Part shown: positions 51,498 through 60,496 of the stretch, one piece after another
Numbering within the stretch: the first letter of the stretch is position 1
Layout of the letters: each line of letters starts with the position of its first letter
DNA from: an uncultured Caulobacterales bacterium
GTDB lineage: Bacteria; Pseudomonadota; Alphaproteobacteria; Caulobacterales; Maricaulaceae
Direction of reading: 5' to 3'
Assembly (NCBI GenBank): GCA_947503715.1
Contig: CANNER010000003.1
Span: 372,001-436,000 of the forward strand
DNA length: 64,000 bases
Made by a program: the position numbers and the translations under genes
The notes under the pieces: model-generated
The model's database searches: none
Seen by the model: the letters and a program-made list of their open reading frames with translations, nothing else
What the model was told of the DNA's origin: nothing

Positions 51498-53570
51498 CTA
51501 CCAGATTTTGACGCGATCTTCCGGCGCCAAATACATCTCGTGCTCCGGCGTGACATTAAACGCATCATACCAAGGTTGGACGTTACGCACGATACCGTTC
51601 GCGCGGAATTCACCCGGACTATGTGGGCCGTTCTTTATCTGCTGGGATAGCGCTTCATCACGCCATTTAATCGCCCAGACCTGCGCCCACGCCATGAAGA
51701 AACGTTGATCGCCTGTGAAGCCGCCAATTTCGGGGGCTTCTTTGCCATTCAATGATTTTTTATAGGCATTATAAGCCATGGTCACGCCGGTCAGGTCGCC
51801 GATATTTTCACCGAGACCCAGACGTCCATTAAGGAATTCACCCGGTAGTGGTTCAAATTCAGAATATTGATCCGCCAAAGCGCCTGCGCGGGCTTCATAG
51901 GCTTCCGCATCCGCTTCAGTCCACCAGTCACGCTGGATGCCGTCACCATCAGACTTGCGTCCTTGATCGTCAAACCCATGACCCATTTCGTGACCAATCA
52001 CGGCACCAATGCCGCCATAATTCACTGCCGGGTCTGCGGCAGGGTCAAAGAAGGGCGCATCCAAAATCGCGGCCGGGAAAACGATCTCATTCAAGATCGA
52101 ATTGTAATAGGCGTTGACGGTCTGCGGTGTCATACCCCACTCATCACGATCAATCGGACCGCCGATTTGCGAGAGTTGGTCCTGCCATTCCCAGACACGG
52201 GCGGATTGTATCGTGCCGATCAGATCATCCGCATTAACTTCCAAACCTTCATAAGTTTCCCATTTATCGGGATAGCCAATTTTTGGATTAAATTTCGCAA
52301 GCTTATATTGCGCCTCTTCCTTGGTATCTTCTCCCATCCATTCGAGGCCATCGATACCTTCTTTGAAGGCGGCGCGCAGGTTTTCGACGAGCGTATCCAT
52401 CTTGACCTTAGAGTCTTCCGGGAAATGTTTCTCGACATAAACTTTACCGACGACTTCACCGAGCGTTCCATTTACGGCAGAGACGGCGCGTTTCCAGCGC
52501 GGGCGTTGCTCTTCCTGGCCACGGAGCGTTTTACCGTAAAATTCAAATGTCGCGTCATCAATCCGCGCAGGCAAAAAGGCGGAATGCTCATTGAGGAGAC
52601 TGACGATGAGATAATCTTTCAAAACACCGACAGGTGTTTCCGCAAAGACTTTCGCCGCGTTTTCAACCGCGGACTTTTCGCGGACGATAACTTCTGCCTG
52701 ATCACCGAGTCCCAACTCTTCGAACATGACATCAAACATCATACCCGGTGCGAGTTCATTCAATTCAGCACGAGTCATCTTGTTGTAAGTCAGATCACGG
52801 TCCCGGCGTTTGACGGGCTCCCAATGTCCTTCCGCAACAGCCGTTTCAAACTTCATGACTTGCTTCGCGCGGGCCTGATTGTTTTTCACATTCGCTTCCG
52901 CCAGCATGGCCGCCATATAGTCAACATATGCATCGCGAATACCGCGGGCTTTTTCACCTTTTTCGAAATAGGCATTCCGGTTAGGCAGTCCGAGGCCGGA
53001 CTGCGTCAGGTAGGTAATATATTCGTCGTTCTGTTTGGCATCGATATAGACATATGGTCCGACAGGTGCGGATAATCCGAGGGCGGGATCCGACATGAGG
53101 CGTACGATGTCTTCATGCGTCTTTGCAGATTTAATGCGACGGATATCCTCCATGACAGGGCTCAGGTCATTCGCTTCAATCGCCTCTGTATTCAGATAGG
53201 CATTATAGAAATCACCGATGCGTTTTTCATCAGCGCTTGGCGTTTCCGATGTTGCCGCATCTTCGATGATGGTACGGACACGGGCTTCGGCCTGATCTGC
53301 AAGGAGACTGAAGGAACCATAGCGTGATCGATCAGCCGGAATTTCTTTGGTGTCCAACCAGGACCCGTTGACATAGCGGAAGAAGTCATCTCCCGGATCA
53401 ACGGATGTATCCATATGATCTGTTGCAATTCCGAATGTACCCAGGATCGGCTTGGCATCGGACTGCGTCATCTTTGTCGCGCTCTGGTCCGTCTGCGTGC
53501 CTTCACCACAGGCGGATAAAGTCAAAGCGAGTGCCGCAAGACTGACGCCTGCGAAATATTTGAAAGTCAT
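51498..53570 (-). CDS. M13 family metallopeptidase (neprilysin-like), lipoprotein
   Basis: The start at 53570 (MTFKYFAGVSLAALALTLSA then C) gives a lipoprotein signal with lipobox LSAC, so the enzyme is probably anchored on the outside of the inner or in the outer membrane. It is 690 residues, normal for M13. Zinc ligands are in VIGHEMGHGFDDQGRKSDGD and the third ligand in GENIGDLTGVTMAY. The N-terminal half is the large helical lid domain. M13 enzymes cut short peptides. It starts 50 bases after the RND permease stop, with no terminator between them. Confidence 0.95.
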   Translation of the reverse strand: MTFKYFAGVSLAALALTLSACGEGTQTDQSATKMTQSDAKPILGTFGIATDHMDTSVDPGDDFFRYVNGSWLDTKEIPADRSRYGSFSLLADQAEARVRTIIEDAATSETPSADEKRIGDFYNAYLNTEAIEANDLSPVMEDIRRIKSAKTHEDIVRLMSDPALGLSAPVGPYVYIDAKQNDEYITYLTQSGLGLPNRNAYFEKGEKARGIRDAYVDYMAAMLAEANVKNNQARAKQVMKFETAVAEGHWEPVKRRDRDLTYNKMTRAELNELAPGMMFDVMFEELGLGDQAEVIVREKSAVENAAKVFAETPVGVLKDYLIVSLLNEHSAFLPARIDDATFEFYGKTLRGQEEQRPRWKRAVSAVNGTLGEVVGKVYVEKHFPEDSKVKMDTLVENLRAAFKEGIDGLEWMGEDTKEEAQYKLAKFNPKIGYPDKWETYEGLEVNADDLIGTIQSARVWEWQDQLSQIGGPIDRDEWGMTPQTVNAYYNSILNEIVFPAAILDAPFFDPAADPAVNYGGIGAVIGHEMGHGFDDQGRKSDGDGIQRDWWTEADAEAYEARAGALADQYSEFEPLPGEFLNGRLGLGENIGDLTGVTMAYNAYKKSLNGKEAPEIGGFTGDQRFFMAWAQVWAIKWRDEALSQQIKNGPHSPGEFRANGIVRNVQPWYDAFNVTPEHEMYLAPEDRVKIW

Positions 53571-53620
53571 GTTAATCCTCAATTATGTTTGATGAATAGG
53601 TAAACGGCTTCAGGAGTTCA

Positions 53621-56600
53621 TTACTCTGCCGGTACAAATGCAGAGCCAGATTTCGGTCCTTGATTGTCTAGCTCGGGTATTAAATCATCGGCTATATCCA
53701 TACCCTCGAGCGCCAAGACCATGTCCGGATCATAATTAGAACCGAGAGGTGGTTGTTTCTCACCCGTCCAGAGTCCTTTGAAAAAGCGGCGAATATCGAT
53801 ACCGATACCAAACATGGCCGGAACCAACATCAGGGTTAGGAAGAAATCAAATAGAACACCAAAGGCCAAAGCCACCACCATCGGCTTCAAAAACTCCGCC
53901 TGTGTCGATGTTTCAAACAGGATCGGCGTGATGCCGACAAAGGTCGTGACGGAGGTCAGAAGGATGGGCCGGAACCGCGCCACACAAGCATCCAACATGG
54001 ATTGGTAAGCGCCAACACCTTTATCCCGCAGTCGGTTAACGTAATCAATCAGAACCAAGTTATCATTAACCGCCACGCCTGAAGCCGCGAAGAAGCCAAA
54101 GACCGACATGATCCCGAAAGGCACCCCCGTAATCAGATTACCAAAAATCATCCCGATAAACGCAAAGGGGATCGCGATCATGATAAGCAGAGGCTGGCTG
54201 TAAGATTTAAACGCAATCGCCAGCAAACCGTACATCATGAACAAAATTGCAATACCAGAGATCATCATCTCTCTGACGAAAGTGGTTTGAACCTCGTCAT
54301 CGCCGACCTCGACTTTTTCGACATTGGGATGACGCAGACGCCATTGAGGGAAGAAATTATCATCCAGATCAGATTTGATCTCACCAATCGCCTGTTGTTC
54401 GCCGCGCACGCGTCCACCCGTATAGGCAACCTGTTTGCGGTCCCGCCGCTGGATGCGCGACACGCCTTCAGCGAATTCGATATCAGCGACGGAGTAAAGA
54501 GGCACTTCAACGCCGTTTGCGTTTCTAATGCGAAGATCATTGAGACTGTCAACGCTCTCACGGGCTTCCAGCGGATAACGCACCATGACGCGAACATCTT
54601 CACCATTTCGTGGAAGACGTTGAACCTCTTGACCATAAAAGGCCTGACGCACCTGACGCGTTACATCTTGCAACGTTATTCCCAATGTCTCAGCACCCGG
54701 CTTCATCACAAAACGAATTTCCGACGCAGAGCTTTCGAGATTATCCCAAGTCCCGACAACACCGTCAAATTGATCCACTTCATTCTTGATATCAAGAATT
54801 GCGGCTCGCAGGTCATCTTCACTGCTGGAGGCTACAGCGAAAAATAATCCGCCGCCGCCGCCAAAGTTACCTTCTGTAAACCCGTAATTTACACGATAGG
54901 AGTCTGAAATCGGCCCCACAAACTCTTCCAACTTATCTGCAATCTCACGCGTGGAGGCATTGTTGCGTTCAGCCGCATCAATAAGACCCAGATAGCCCTC
55001 AACTGAACGACCTTCCGTCAGTGTTCCCGGCTTATCAATGATCTTGTCCTCAACACCAAACAGTTCCGGCGCTGACTCGTTGAGTTGCTCTATGCCGTCT
55101 TCCAATTGCTGCCTTACCTGTTCAAGCCGTTCGAATGTCGTGCCTTCAGGGAACCGTGCGCTAAACTGGATCATATCCCCTTCAACTTCTGGCAGGAAAG
55201 CGGAGGGTGCCACACCCGCCTGCAAGAGCATAACAGCCATGACCATCAAACCCGCAAAAACCGAAAGTGTGACATAGCGAAACCGAATGAGCGCCGCGAC
55301 AACCGGACGGAAGACCTTTCGGGCGAAAGAGTTCAAACTCTCGGCCAGCCTGTGCTGAAACTTCATAATGCCGCGTACATTCGCAGGGTCCACCGGCTTG
55401 AGCTTCCGCAAATGAGCGGGAAGAATGAAGAACGCTTCGATCAGTGAAAAGACAAGCACAGCGATGACGACAAAGCTAATCTGTTCAAACAGAGCGCGCA
55501 TCGGACCCGTCAATAACATCATCGGAACGAACATCATGATCGTTGTGATCACGGCAAAGTAAACAGGTTTGACAACCATGCCCGCCCCGGCAATCGCGCC
55601 TTTCTCACCGTAAATGCCATTCTCGACATGGAAGTGAGTACTTTCGCCCACAACAATGGCATCATCCACAACAATACCGATGACGAGAAGGAAGGCGAAG
55701 AGTGAAATCATATTGAGTGTCACGCCAATTGCGGGGGCAACGGCTATGGCGCCAGCGAAGGCCGCCGCGATACCAATCGTAACCCAAATCGCCACTTTCG
55801 GACGTAAAAATAGCATGAGTATGATAAGAACTAATACCATACCAGACAGCGCATTGCCCGAAATCAAGTCCATTCGACTGTCGAAAACTGTCGATCCATC
55901 ATACCAGATGCCGAAGTCAAGAGCAGGCGGAAGCGTTTCATTAATCTCGGTTTCGAATTTTCGAATAGCTTCACCGGCGCTGGTAATGTCCATTGTGTCC
56001 GTTGCTAAGACACGGAAGATTGCGGCAGGCTGCCCCCGAAAAGAGGCCGCAAACTTATTATCGTCAAAACCGTCAATAACATTGGAGATATCTCCTACGC
56101 GTACAGTGCCACCATCCGCCGTTTGACGGATAATAATATCTTCAAATTCAGCTTTTGTATCCGCCAAATTTCTGGCGCGAAGTTGAAGATTGCCACCGGT
56201 CGTCTCAACCGTTCCTGCGGAGAGATTGACTGATGTCCCCGAAATGGCCTGACTGACTTGTGAGAAAGTCAAATTATAACGCCGGAGCGCATCTTCTGAA
56301 ATTTCAATTGTGACTTGTTCCGGCTGTTTCGAAATTTGTTCTGTCAGCTGAAGACCCGTAAGCTGAGTAAGCTTAAGACGGAGATCAGTACCCGCTCTCT
56401 GCAATGTCAGCCGGTCTGTTTGCCCGTAGAGTGCGAGAAACATGATCTGATCCCGCGCTTCCCATCTAAAAATCTGAGGTCGAAATGCATCCGGTGGAAG
56501 ATTTTGTATGGCATCCACGCGTGCCTTGACCAAATCGATCATTTTTTCATAGTCGATGCCGAGTTTTGTACGAACATTGACGCTTGCCGACCCTTCCTGC

Positions 56601-56854
56601 GCCGTGGCCTCAATATAGTCTATACCATCCAACCCATCTACAGCCTCCTCAATCCGTGTCACGAGCTGCTCATTGACGTCTCTTGGAGATGCACCTGGCC
56701 AACTCACGCTGATCGTCATGCCGTTGACAGTTGTCGTCGGGAATGTTTCGCGTTCCAGATTTAAATAACCAAAGACACCCCCGATAAACATTGCCATCAT
56801 TAAAAGATTGGCCGCAACGGGGTTTTTAACAAACCAAGCGATTAAATTTTTCAT
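53621..56854 (-). CDS. RND efflux transporter permease
   Basis: The 1077-residue product is an inner-membrane drug or lipid exporter of the HAE-1/HAE-2 RND type with twelve membrane helices and two large periplasmic loops. N-terminal IAWFVKNPVAANLLMMAMFI, helix-4 region GIVVDDAIVVGESTHFHVEN (with the paired acidic residues of the proton relay) and the C-terminal FFAASGVAVNDNLVLIDYVN are typical. The sequence is closer to the divergent MexW/AcrB-like group of alphaproteobacteria than to AcrB itself. A terminator lies just before it, so its level may be lower than that of the adaptor. Confidence 0.95.
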   Translation of the reverse strand: MKNLIAWFVKNPVAANLLMMAMFIGGVFGYLNLERETFPTTTVNGMTISVSWPGASPRDVNEQLVTRIEEAVDGLDGIDYIEATAQEGSASVNVRTKLGIDYEKMIDLVKARVDAIQNLPPDAFRPQIFRWEARDQIMFLALYGQTDRLTLQRAGTDLRLKLTQLTGLQLTEQISKQPEQVTIEISEDALRRYNLTFSQVSQAISGTSVNLSAGTVETTGGNLQLRARNLADTKAEFEDIIIRQTADGGTVRVGDISNVIDGFDDNKFAASFRGQPAAIFRVLATDTMDITSAGEAIRKFETEINETLPPALDFGIWYDGSTVFDSRMDLISGNALSGMVLVLIILMLFLRPKVAIWVTIGIAAAFAGAIAVAPAIGVTLNMISLFAFLLVIGIVVDDAIVVGESTHFHVENGIYGEKGAIAGAGMVVKPVYFAVITTIMMFVPMMLLTGPMRALFEQISFVVIAVLVFSLIEAFFILPAHLRKLKPVDPANVRGIMKFQHRLAESLNSFARKVFRPVVAALIRFRYVTLSVFAGLMVMAVMLLQAGVAPSAFLPEVEGDMIQFSARFPEGTTFERLEQVRQQLEDGIEQLNESAPELFGVEDKIIDKPGTLTEGRSVEGYLGLIDAAERNNASTREIADKLEEFVGPISDSYRVNYGFTEGNFGGGGGLFFAVASSSEDDLRAAILDIKNEVDQFDGVVGTWDNLESSASEIRFVMKPGAETLGITLQDVTRQVRQAFYGQEVQRLPRNGEDVRVMVRYPLEARESVDSLNDLRIRNANGVEVPLYSVADIEFAEGVSRIQRRDRKQVAYTGGRVRGEQQAIGEIKSDLDDNFFPQWRLRHPNVEKVEVGDDEVQTTFVREMMISGIAILFMMYGLLAIAFKSYSQPLLIMIAIPFAFIGMIFGNLITGVPFGIMSVFGFFAASGVAVNDNLVLIDYVNRLRDKGVGAYQSMLDACVARFRPILLTSVTTFVGITPILFETSTQAEFLKPMVVALAFGVLFDFFLTLMLVPAMFGIGIDIRRFFKGLWTGEKQPPLGSNYDPDMVLALEGMDIADDLIPELDNQGPKSGSAFVPAE

Positions 56855-56890
56855 CTTAATTTACCAAAATACAACAAACGCTCAGAGCGC

Positions 56891-56917
56891 AAAAAAAGTG
56901 CCGCTAATCTGCGGCAC
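56891..56917 (-). terminator. Terminator or attenuator inside the RND operon
   Basis: On the minus strand GTGCCGC and GCGGCAC make a 7-bp stem with a 6-base loop (AGATTA), followed by seven T. It lies between the small secreted gene and the RND permease gene, 37 bases ahead of the latter's ATG. It should reduce transcription into the permease. Confidence 0.82.
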
Positions 56918-56967
56918 AGAGGTTAGTCAGTCAGAACTCAAAGAGTTATATTCAGAATATAACCCCA

Positions 56968-57258
56968 CTAGAACCACTTGCAGGATTCACCTGTAAACCA
57001 TCGGCACATCTTATCGATAAACCCGTCACCAGGATTCTCTTCAGTTTCTGGCTCTTCATCAACTTTATTAATCACAGAGAGATTTTTTATAACAGAGAGA
57101 TAGGAGACCGAGGCCAAGGAGTCAGAAAAGTTTAATTGCGGAGCGATTTTTACGAAAGATACGCTATTGGTTTCAAGGCTTTGCGCGGAGGCACTGTTAT
57201 ACATAACAGTTGACACCAAGGCGAAACTAGTTGCAACAAGCAATGTTTTCAAAGACAT
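56968..57258 (-). CDS. Small secreted protein in the RND operon (96 aa)
   Basis: The start at 57258 (MSLKTLLVATSFALVSTVMY) is set by GGAG seven bases upstream; a longer frame adds 49 unsupported residues. A signal peptide is cleaved after SASAQ. The mature part is about 70 residues: a segment rich in serine and valine (NFSDSLASVSYLSVIKNLSV), an acidic linker EEPETEENPGDG and a C-terminal IDKMCRWFTGESCKWF with two cysteines seven residues apart, likely to form a disulphide loop. No family is recognised. It lies between the adaptor and the permease, a place where RND operons normally hold nothing. Confidence 0.75.
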   Translation of the reverse strand: MSLKTLLVATSFALVSTVMYNSASAQSLETNSVSFVKIAPQLNFSDSLASVSYLSVIKNLSVINKVDEEPETEENPGDGFIDKMCRWFTGESCKWF

Positions 57259-57349
57259 ATCTATTCTCCATGTTGTAGATAGAAATACGCTAACGCTGTT
57301 CTGAAAAAAGTCAAGATTTTCAAAACTTAACAAATAATCACCTTCTGCA

Positions 57350-58747
57350 TCAGTCCCCTGATTTATTTGATGAAGACACATCATTTTCAGATGTTTCGCT
57401 ATCATCTTGATTTGAACCAGTCTCGGATTTCTTACTTCGCCGATCCGCTTTTTCGTCGCTCATTTCACCATCCTTACCTTCAACACTCTTTTGCCAATCT
57501 GGCTTTGGAGGATCGACCAAGACAGTCTCAGGATTATTCGCATCCAGAACCTTGAGAGTCATTTCGACGCGCGATCTCTCCATGGGTGAAAGAACAACTA
57601 ATTCTCCACTGGAGACACCTTCAGTCAGAACAGCCCGTTCCGAGGTCGCATCCAGAACAACAACCGAGCGGATTTCAGCTTTTCCTTTATCATCGACAAC
57701 ATAGACTTCGTCCTGCGGTCGTAAACCGTCCCGAGGAATGACAATCACATTTTCAAACTTCTTCCCCGCAATATCGGCATCTACAAATAGACCCGGTGCG
57801 AGAGGCACGCCCGTCTTAGAAACACCATCACCATAAGGATCATTTACCTCGGCGATCGCGAAAAGAGACCGTGTTTGCGTGTCATATGCCGCATCGGTTC
57901 TCATAATTCGGCCTTCCCAGACACGCTGAGCTCCCGCAACGCGCGCCGTTAAGGTCACAGGCACGGCCTCTGCGCGACTCTTGGCCACGTAAGCTAAAGG
58001 CAAGTCTATCTTGGAAAGCTGGTCATCAGATAAGGGCAACCTAACTTCTACAATATTTGTTGAGAAAATACTGGCCAATCGCGTGCCGGGCGCCACAAAT
58101 TGGCCTATATCGGATGATTTTGTTCTCACACGACCGGAAAACGGCGCGCGAACCTCTGTTCGAGATAAATTCAACTTGGCCGCTTCCAATTCCGCCTGAG
58201 CAGCTTGTAAAGATGCGCGAGCTTGCGCTTGTTGCGGTTCACGCAGAGCCAAGGGACTTGGTTCATCAGTGCGCCCTAGCTCTATAAAGTCCTGACGGGC
58301 AATTTCACCTTCTGCCTTTTCACGTACGAGCACTTGTTGAGCTTGCGCCACATTCGCCTCTGCACGAATGACTCCCACTTGAAAATCAGCATCCTGAATG
58401 CGGACGAGCACCTCGCCCTTTCGGAAGAGACCGCCTTCAATAAAGTTCGGACTGACATAAACAATCTTACCGCCGACTTCCGGTACGAGATCAATCTCAA
58501 TCTGTGGACGCACCTCGCCTTGCGTTTTCACGCGAAGCTGAACATCATCTTGTCTGGCATAATCTGCAATGACAGCCAGCGTATTAAAATTACGCTTACG
58601 CTCTTCCGGCTCCGCATTCAGCTTAACAACGACAATAGCCGCAACCACAAATGCGACAAAAATTAAAATTGGAATGAAAATGACGAGCAGCTTTCGAAGC
58701 CACCCGCCTTTTTTCTCAGGAATACTGTAATCCTGTATATTACTCAT
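57350..58747 (-). CDS. RND efflux periplasmic adaptor (membrane fusion protein)
   Basis: The 465-residue product has a short cytoplasmic part, one membrane helix (LLVIFIPILIFVAFVVAAIV) and the HlyD/AcrA architecture: beta-barrel start VKTQGEVRPQIEIDLVPEVG, lipoyl half GKIVYVSPNFIEGGLFRKGE, a helical hairpin (residues 130-200) and barrel APFSGRVRTKSSDIGQFVAP. The last 50 residues are low-complexity and charged, unusual for the family. It overlaps the NodT gene by four bases (ATGA). Confidence 0.95.
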   Translation of the reverse strand: MSNIQDYSIPEKKGGWLRKLLVIFIPILIFVAFVVAAIVVVKLNAEPEERKRNFNTLAVIADYARQDDVQLRVKTQGEVRPQIEIDLVPEVGGKIVYVSPNFIEGGLFRKGEVLVRIQDADFQVGVIRAEANVAQAQQVLVREKAEGEIARQDFIELGRTDEPSPLALREPQQAQARASLQAAQAELEAAKLNLSRTEVRAPFSGRVRTKSSDIGQFVAPGTRLASIFSTNIVEVRLPLSDDQLSKIDLPLAYVAKSRAEAVPVTLTARVAGAQRVWEGRIMRTDAAYDTQTRSLFAIAEVNDPYGDGVSKTGVPLAPGLFVDADIAGKKFENVIVIPRDGLRPQDEVYVVDDKGKAEIRSVVVLDATSERAVLTEGVSSGELVVLSPMERSRVEMTLKVLDANNPETVLVDPPKPDWQKSVEGKDGEMSDEKADRRSKKSETGSNQDDSETSENDVSSSNKSGD

Positions 58748-60249
58748 AACTTAGCCTGACTTTCCGTAAGCAACGCTGGTTGAGCTTCGGGTGGTATATC
58801 TCCGTAAACACCACCACCCAATGCAACATGCAATCTAACGCGATTTTGTAATCTCTCCGCTCTCGCAGAAATAAGTTGACCTTCCGCATTCAAAGAACGC
58901 GACTGTGAGTCTAACAATTGGAGGATTGTTGCAAGCCCTTCTACGTAACGCACTTCCAAGCGCTCCTCCGCCTTTAGCGCCTCATCGAGACTGACACGCA
59001 AGGCCGCCTCACGCTCCGCTAAGCGACCTTCTGCATCAAGTGCGTTCTCAACTTCTTGATAGGCCTGCAAGACGGTTTCGAGATAGGTCTGGACCTGGAC
59101 TTCCAGATTAGCTTCCTGCAATTTAATATTTGCTTTAATCCGCCCTCCTTGGAAAATCGGAGCCGTTAACTGACCGACAACGCGAGAAATAATATCTTGG
59201 AAATCCGTGAGGTCACCAAAATTTAAGCCCTGTTCAGTTAAACTCCCATTTATGTTGAGCGACGGATAAAGCGACTTACGGGCAACATCGACGGAATATC
59301 CGCCTGCAGCGATACGCTGCTCCACTGCGAGAATATCTGGCCTGCGATTTAGGACATAATCAGGCGCACCAGCTCCACTCAAGACCGGAAGTGCAGGCAA
59401 ATTGGACGGAACAGAAAGCGATGCACTCGGATAACGGCCGACCAAGACTTCGAGGGCCCGCATTTGAAATTTAAAATTTTGTAAGCGGGTCGCTTGAAGC
59501 GCCTGTGCATTTGCGAGAGCAGAACGCGCAAGACGCACATCAGAAGACCCTGACAAGCCACTTCCAAAACGCCTTTCCGTCAACCGTAGCGCCCGCTCTT
59601 GCGTTTTAATTTCGCGTGCGGATAAATTAATTAGGCGTTCAGCCTCAATGACATCAAACCATGTTTGAGAAATGCGACCCGCGATGGACAGGCGCACAGC
59701 CGCGAGGTCAGACGCACTCGCACCCGCCGTCTCGACATTGGCATCAATATCATCCCGAATACGACCGAATAAATCTGCCTCCCAACCCGCATTCAACGTC
59801 CCGCTATAGACGGTTGCATTGTTGTTCTGGACAAAAATTTCTTCCCCATTCACTGTGCGAGGCGGGCTTTCATTCAAAGTCGTTGTTTTAGTGGCGACAC
59901 CTGAAAATGAAAGCGTTGGATAAAGATCCGCGCGACTGACCCGTAACCGGGCCAAGGAGGCGTCGAACTGGGCCAAAGCCCGTCTGGCACTGGGATTATT
60001 TTCTACACCCTCCGCCACTAGAGAGGAAAGCTGTGCGTCGTCAAATGTCGCAACCCAATCCGTTGCCGGAAGGTCTTCAGGCGCAACACCCACCCAACTG
60101 TCTTGAACAGGCGCAACCTCCTCGACAGCTACAACCGTCGCATCAGGCCCTAAGCCTTGCAAAGTCGAACATCCGGTCAACACAAGACTGAGGAGAGATG
60201 CTCCGCAAATAAGCTTTAAACGAGACTGGGTATGAGATGGCACTTTCAT
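58744..60249 (-). CDS. Outer membrane efflux lipoprotein, NodT family
   Basis: The 501-residue product is the outer membrane channel of the tripartite pump. A lipoprotein signal ends in the lipobox LTGC (cysteine at residue 27). The OEP repeats are visible as helical stretches with AQFDASLARLRVSRADLYPT and VQTYLETVLQAYQEVENALD, and LNRRPDILAVEQRIAAGGYS is the typical NodT mark. It is the first gene of the operon nodT-adaptor-small protein-RND and is divergent from phoR. Confidence 0.95.
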   Translation of the reverse strand: MKVPSHTQSRLKLICGASLLSLVLTGCSTLQGLGPDATVVAVEEVAPVQDSWVGVAPEDLPATDWVATFDDAQLSSLVAEGVENNPSARRALAQFDASLARLRVSRADLYPTLSFSGVATKTTTLNESPPRTVNGEEIFVQNNNATVYSGTLNAGWEADLFGRIRDDIDANVETAGASASDLAAVRLSIAGRISQTWFDVIEAERLINLSAREIKTQERALRLTERRFGSGLSGSSDVRLARSALANAQALQATRLQNFKFQMRALEVLVGRYPSASLSVPSNLPALPVLSGAGAPDYVLNRRPDILAVEQRIAAGGYSVDVARKSLYPSLNINGSLTEQGLNFGDLTDFQDIISRVVGQLTAPIFQGGRIKANIKLQEANLEVQVQTYLETVLQAYQEVENALDAEGRLAEREAALRVSLDEALKAEERLEVRYVEGLATILQLLDSQSRSLNAEGQLISARAERLQNRVRLHVALGGGVYGDIPPEAQPALLTESQAKL

Positions 60250-60496
60250 AAACTCCCGATACGCCCATTTTAGCGAAAGTCAATTAGGAATTATTGAAAA
60301 ACGATAATATTTTAACTTAAAAACGCGTAATTTGAGATTTTGCTGAATTTGAGTGCAGTTTTGTCATACCCAGATTTCTGACAACACCCCAATGACTTAC
60401 GCAAGCTTTGAAAATTGAATTCCCCTTGCCATTTCGCGACTCTTTCAGATAGGGCGTGGCGAGCTTACACAGCTGAAGGTAGACGATACTGAATCG

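Noticed and set aside
51867-53075. 402-codon plus-strand frame
   Set aside because: It is antisense to the well-conserved M13 peptidase gene and shows no domain of its own.
60361-60384. Pho box upstream of phoR
   Set aside because: The half-sites are inverted, not the direct 11-base-spaced repeats of a Pho box; kept only as a weak finding.
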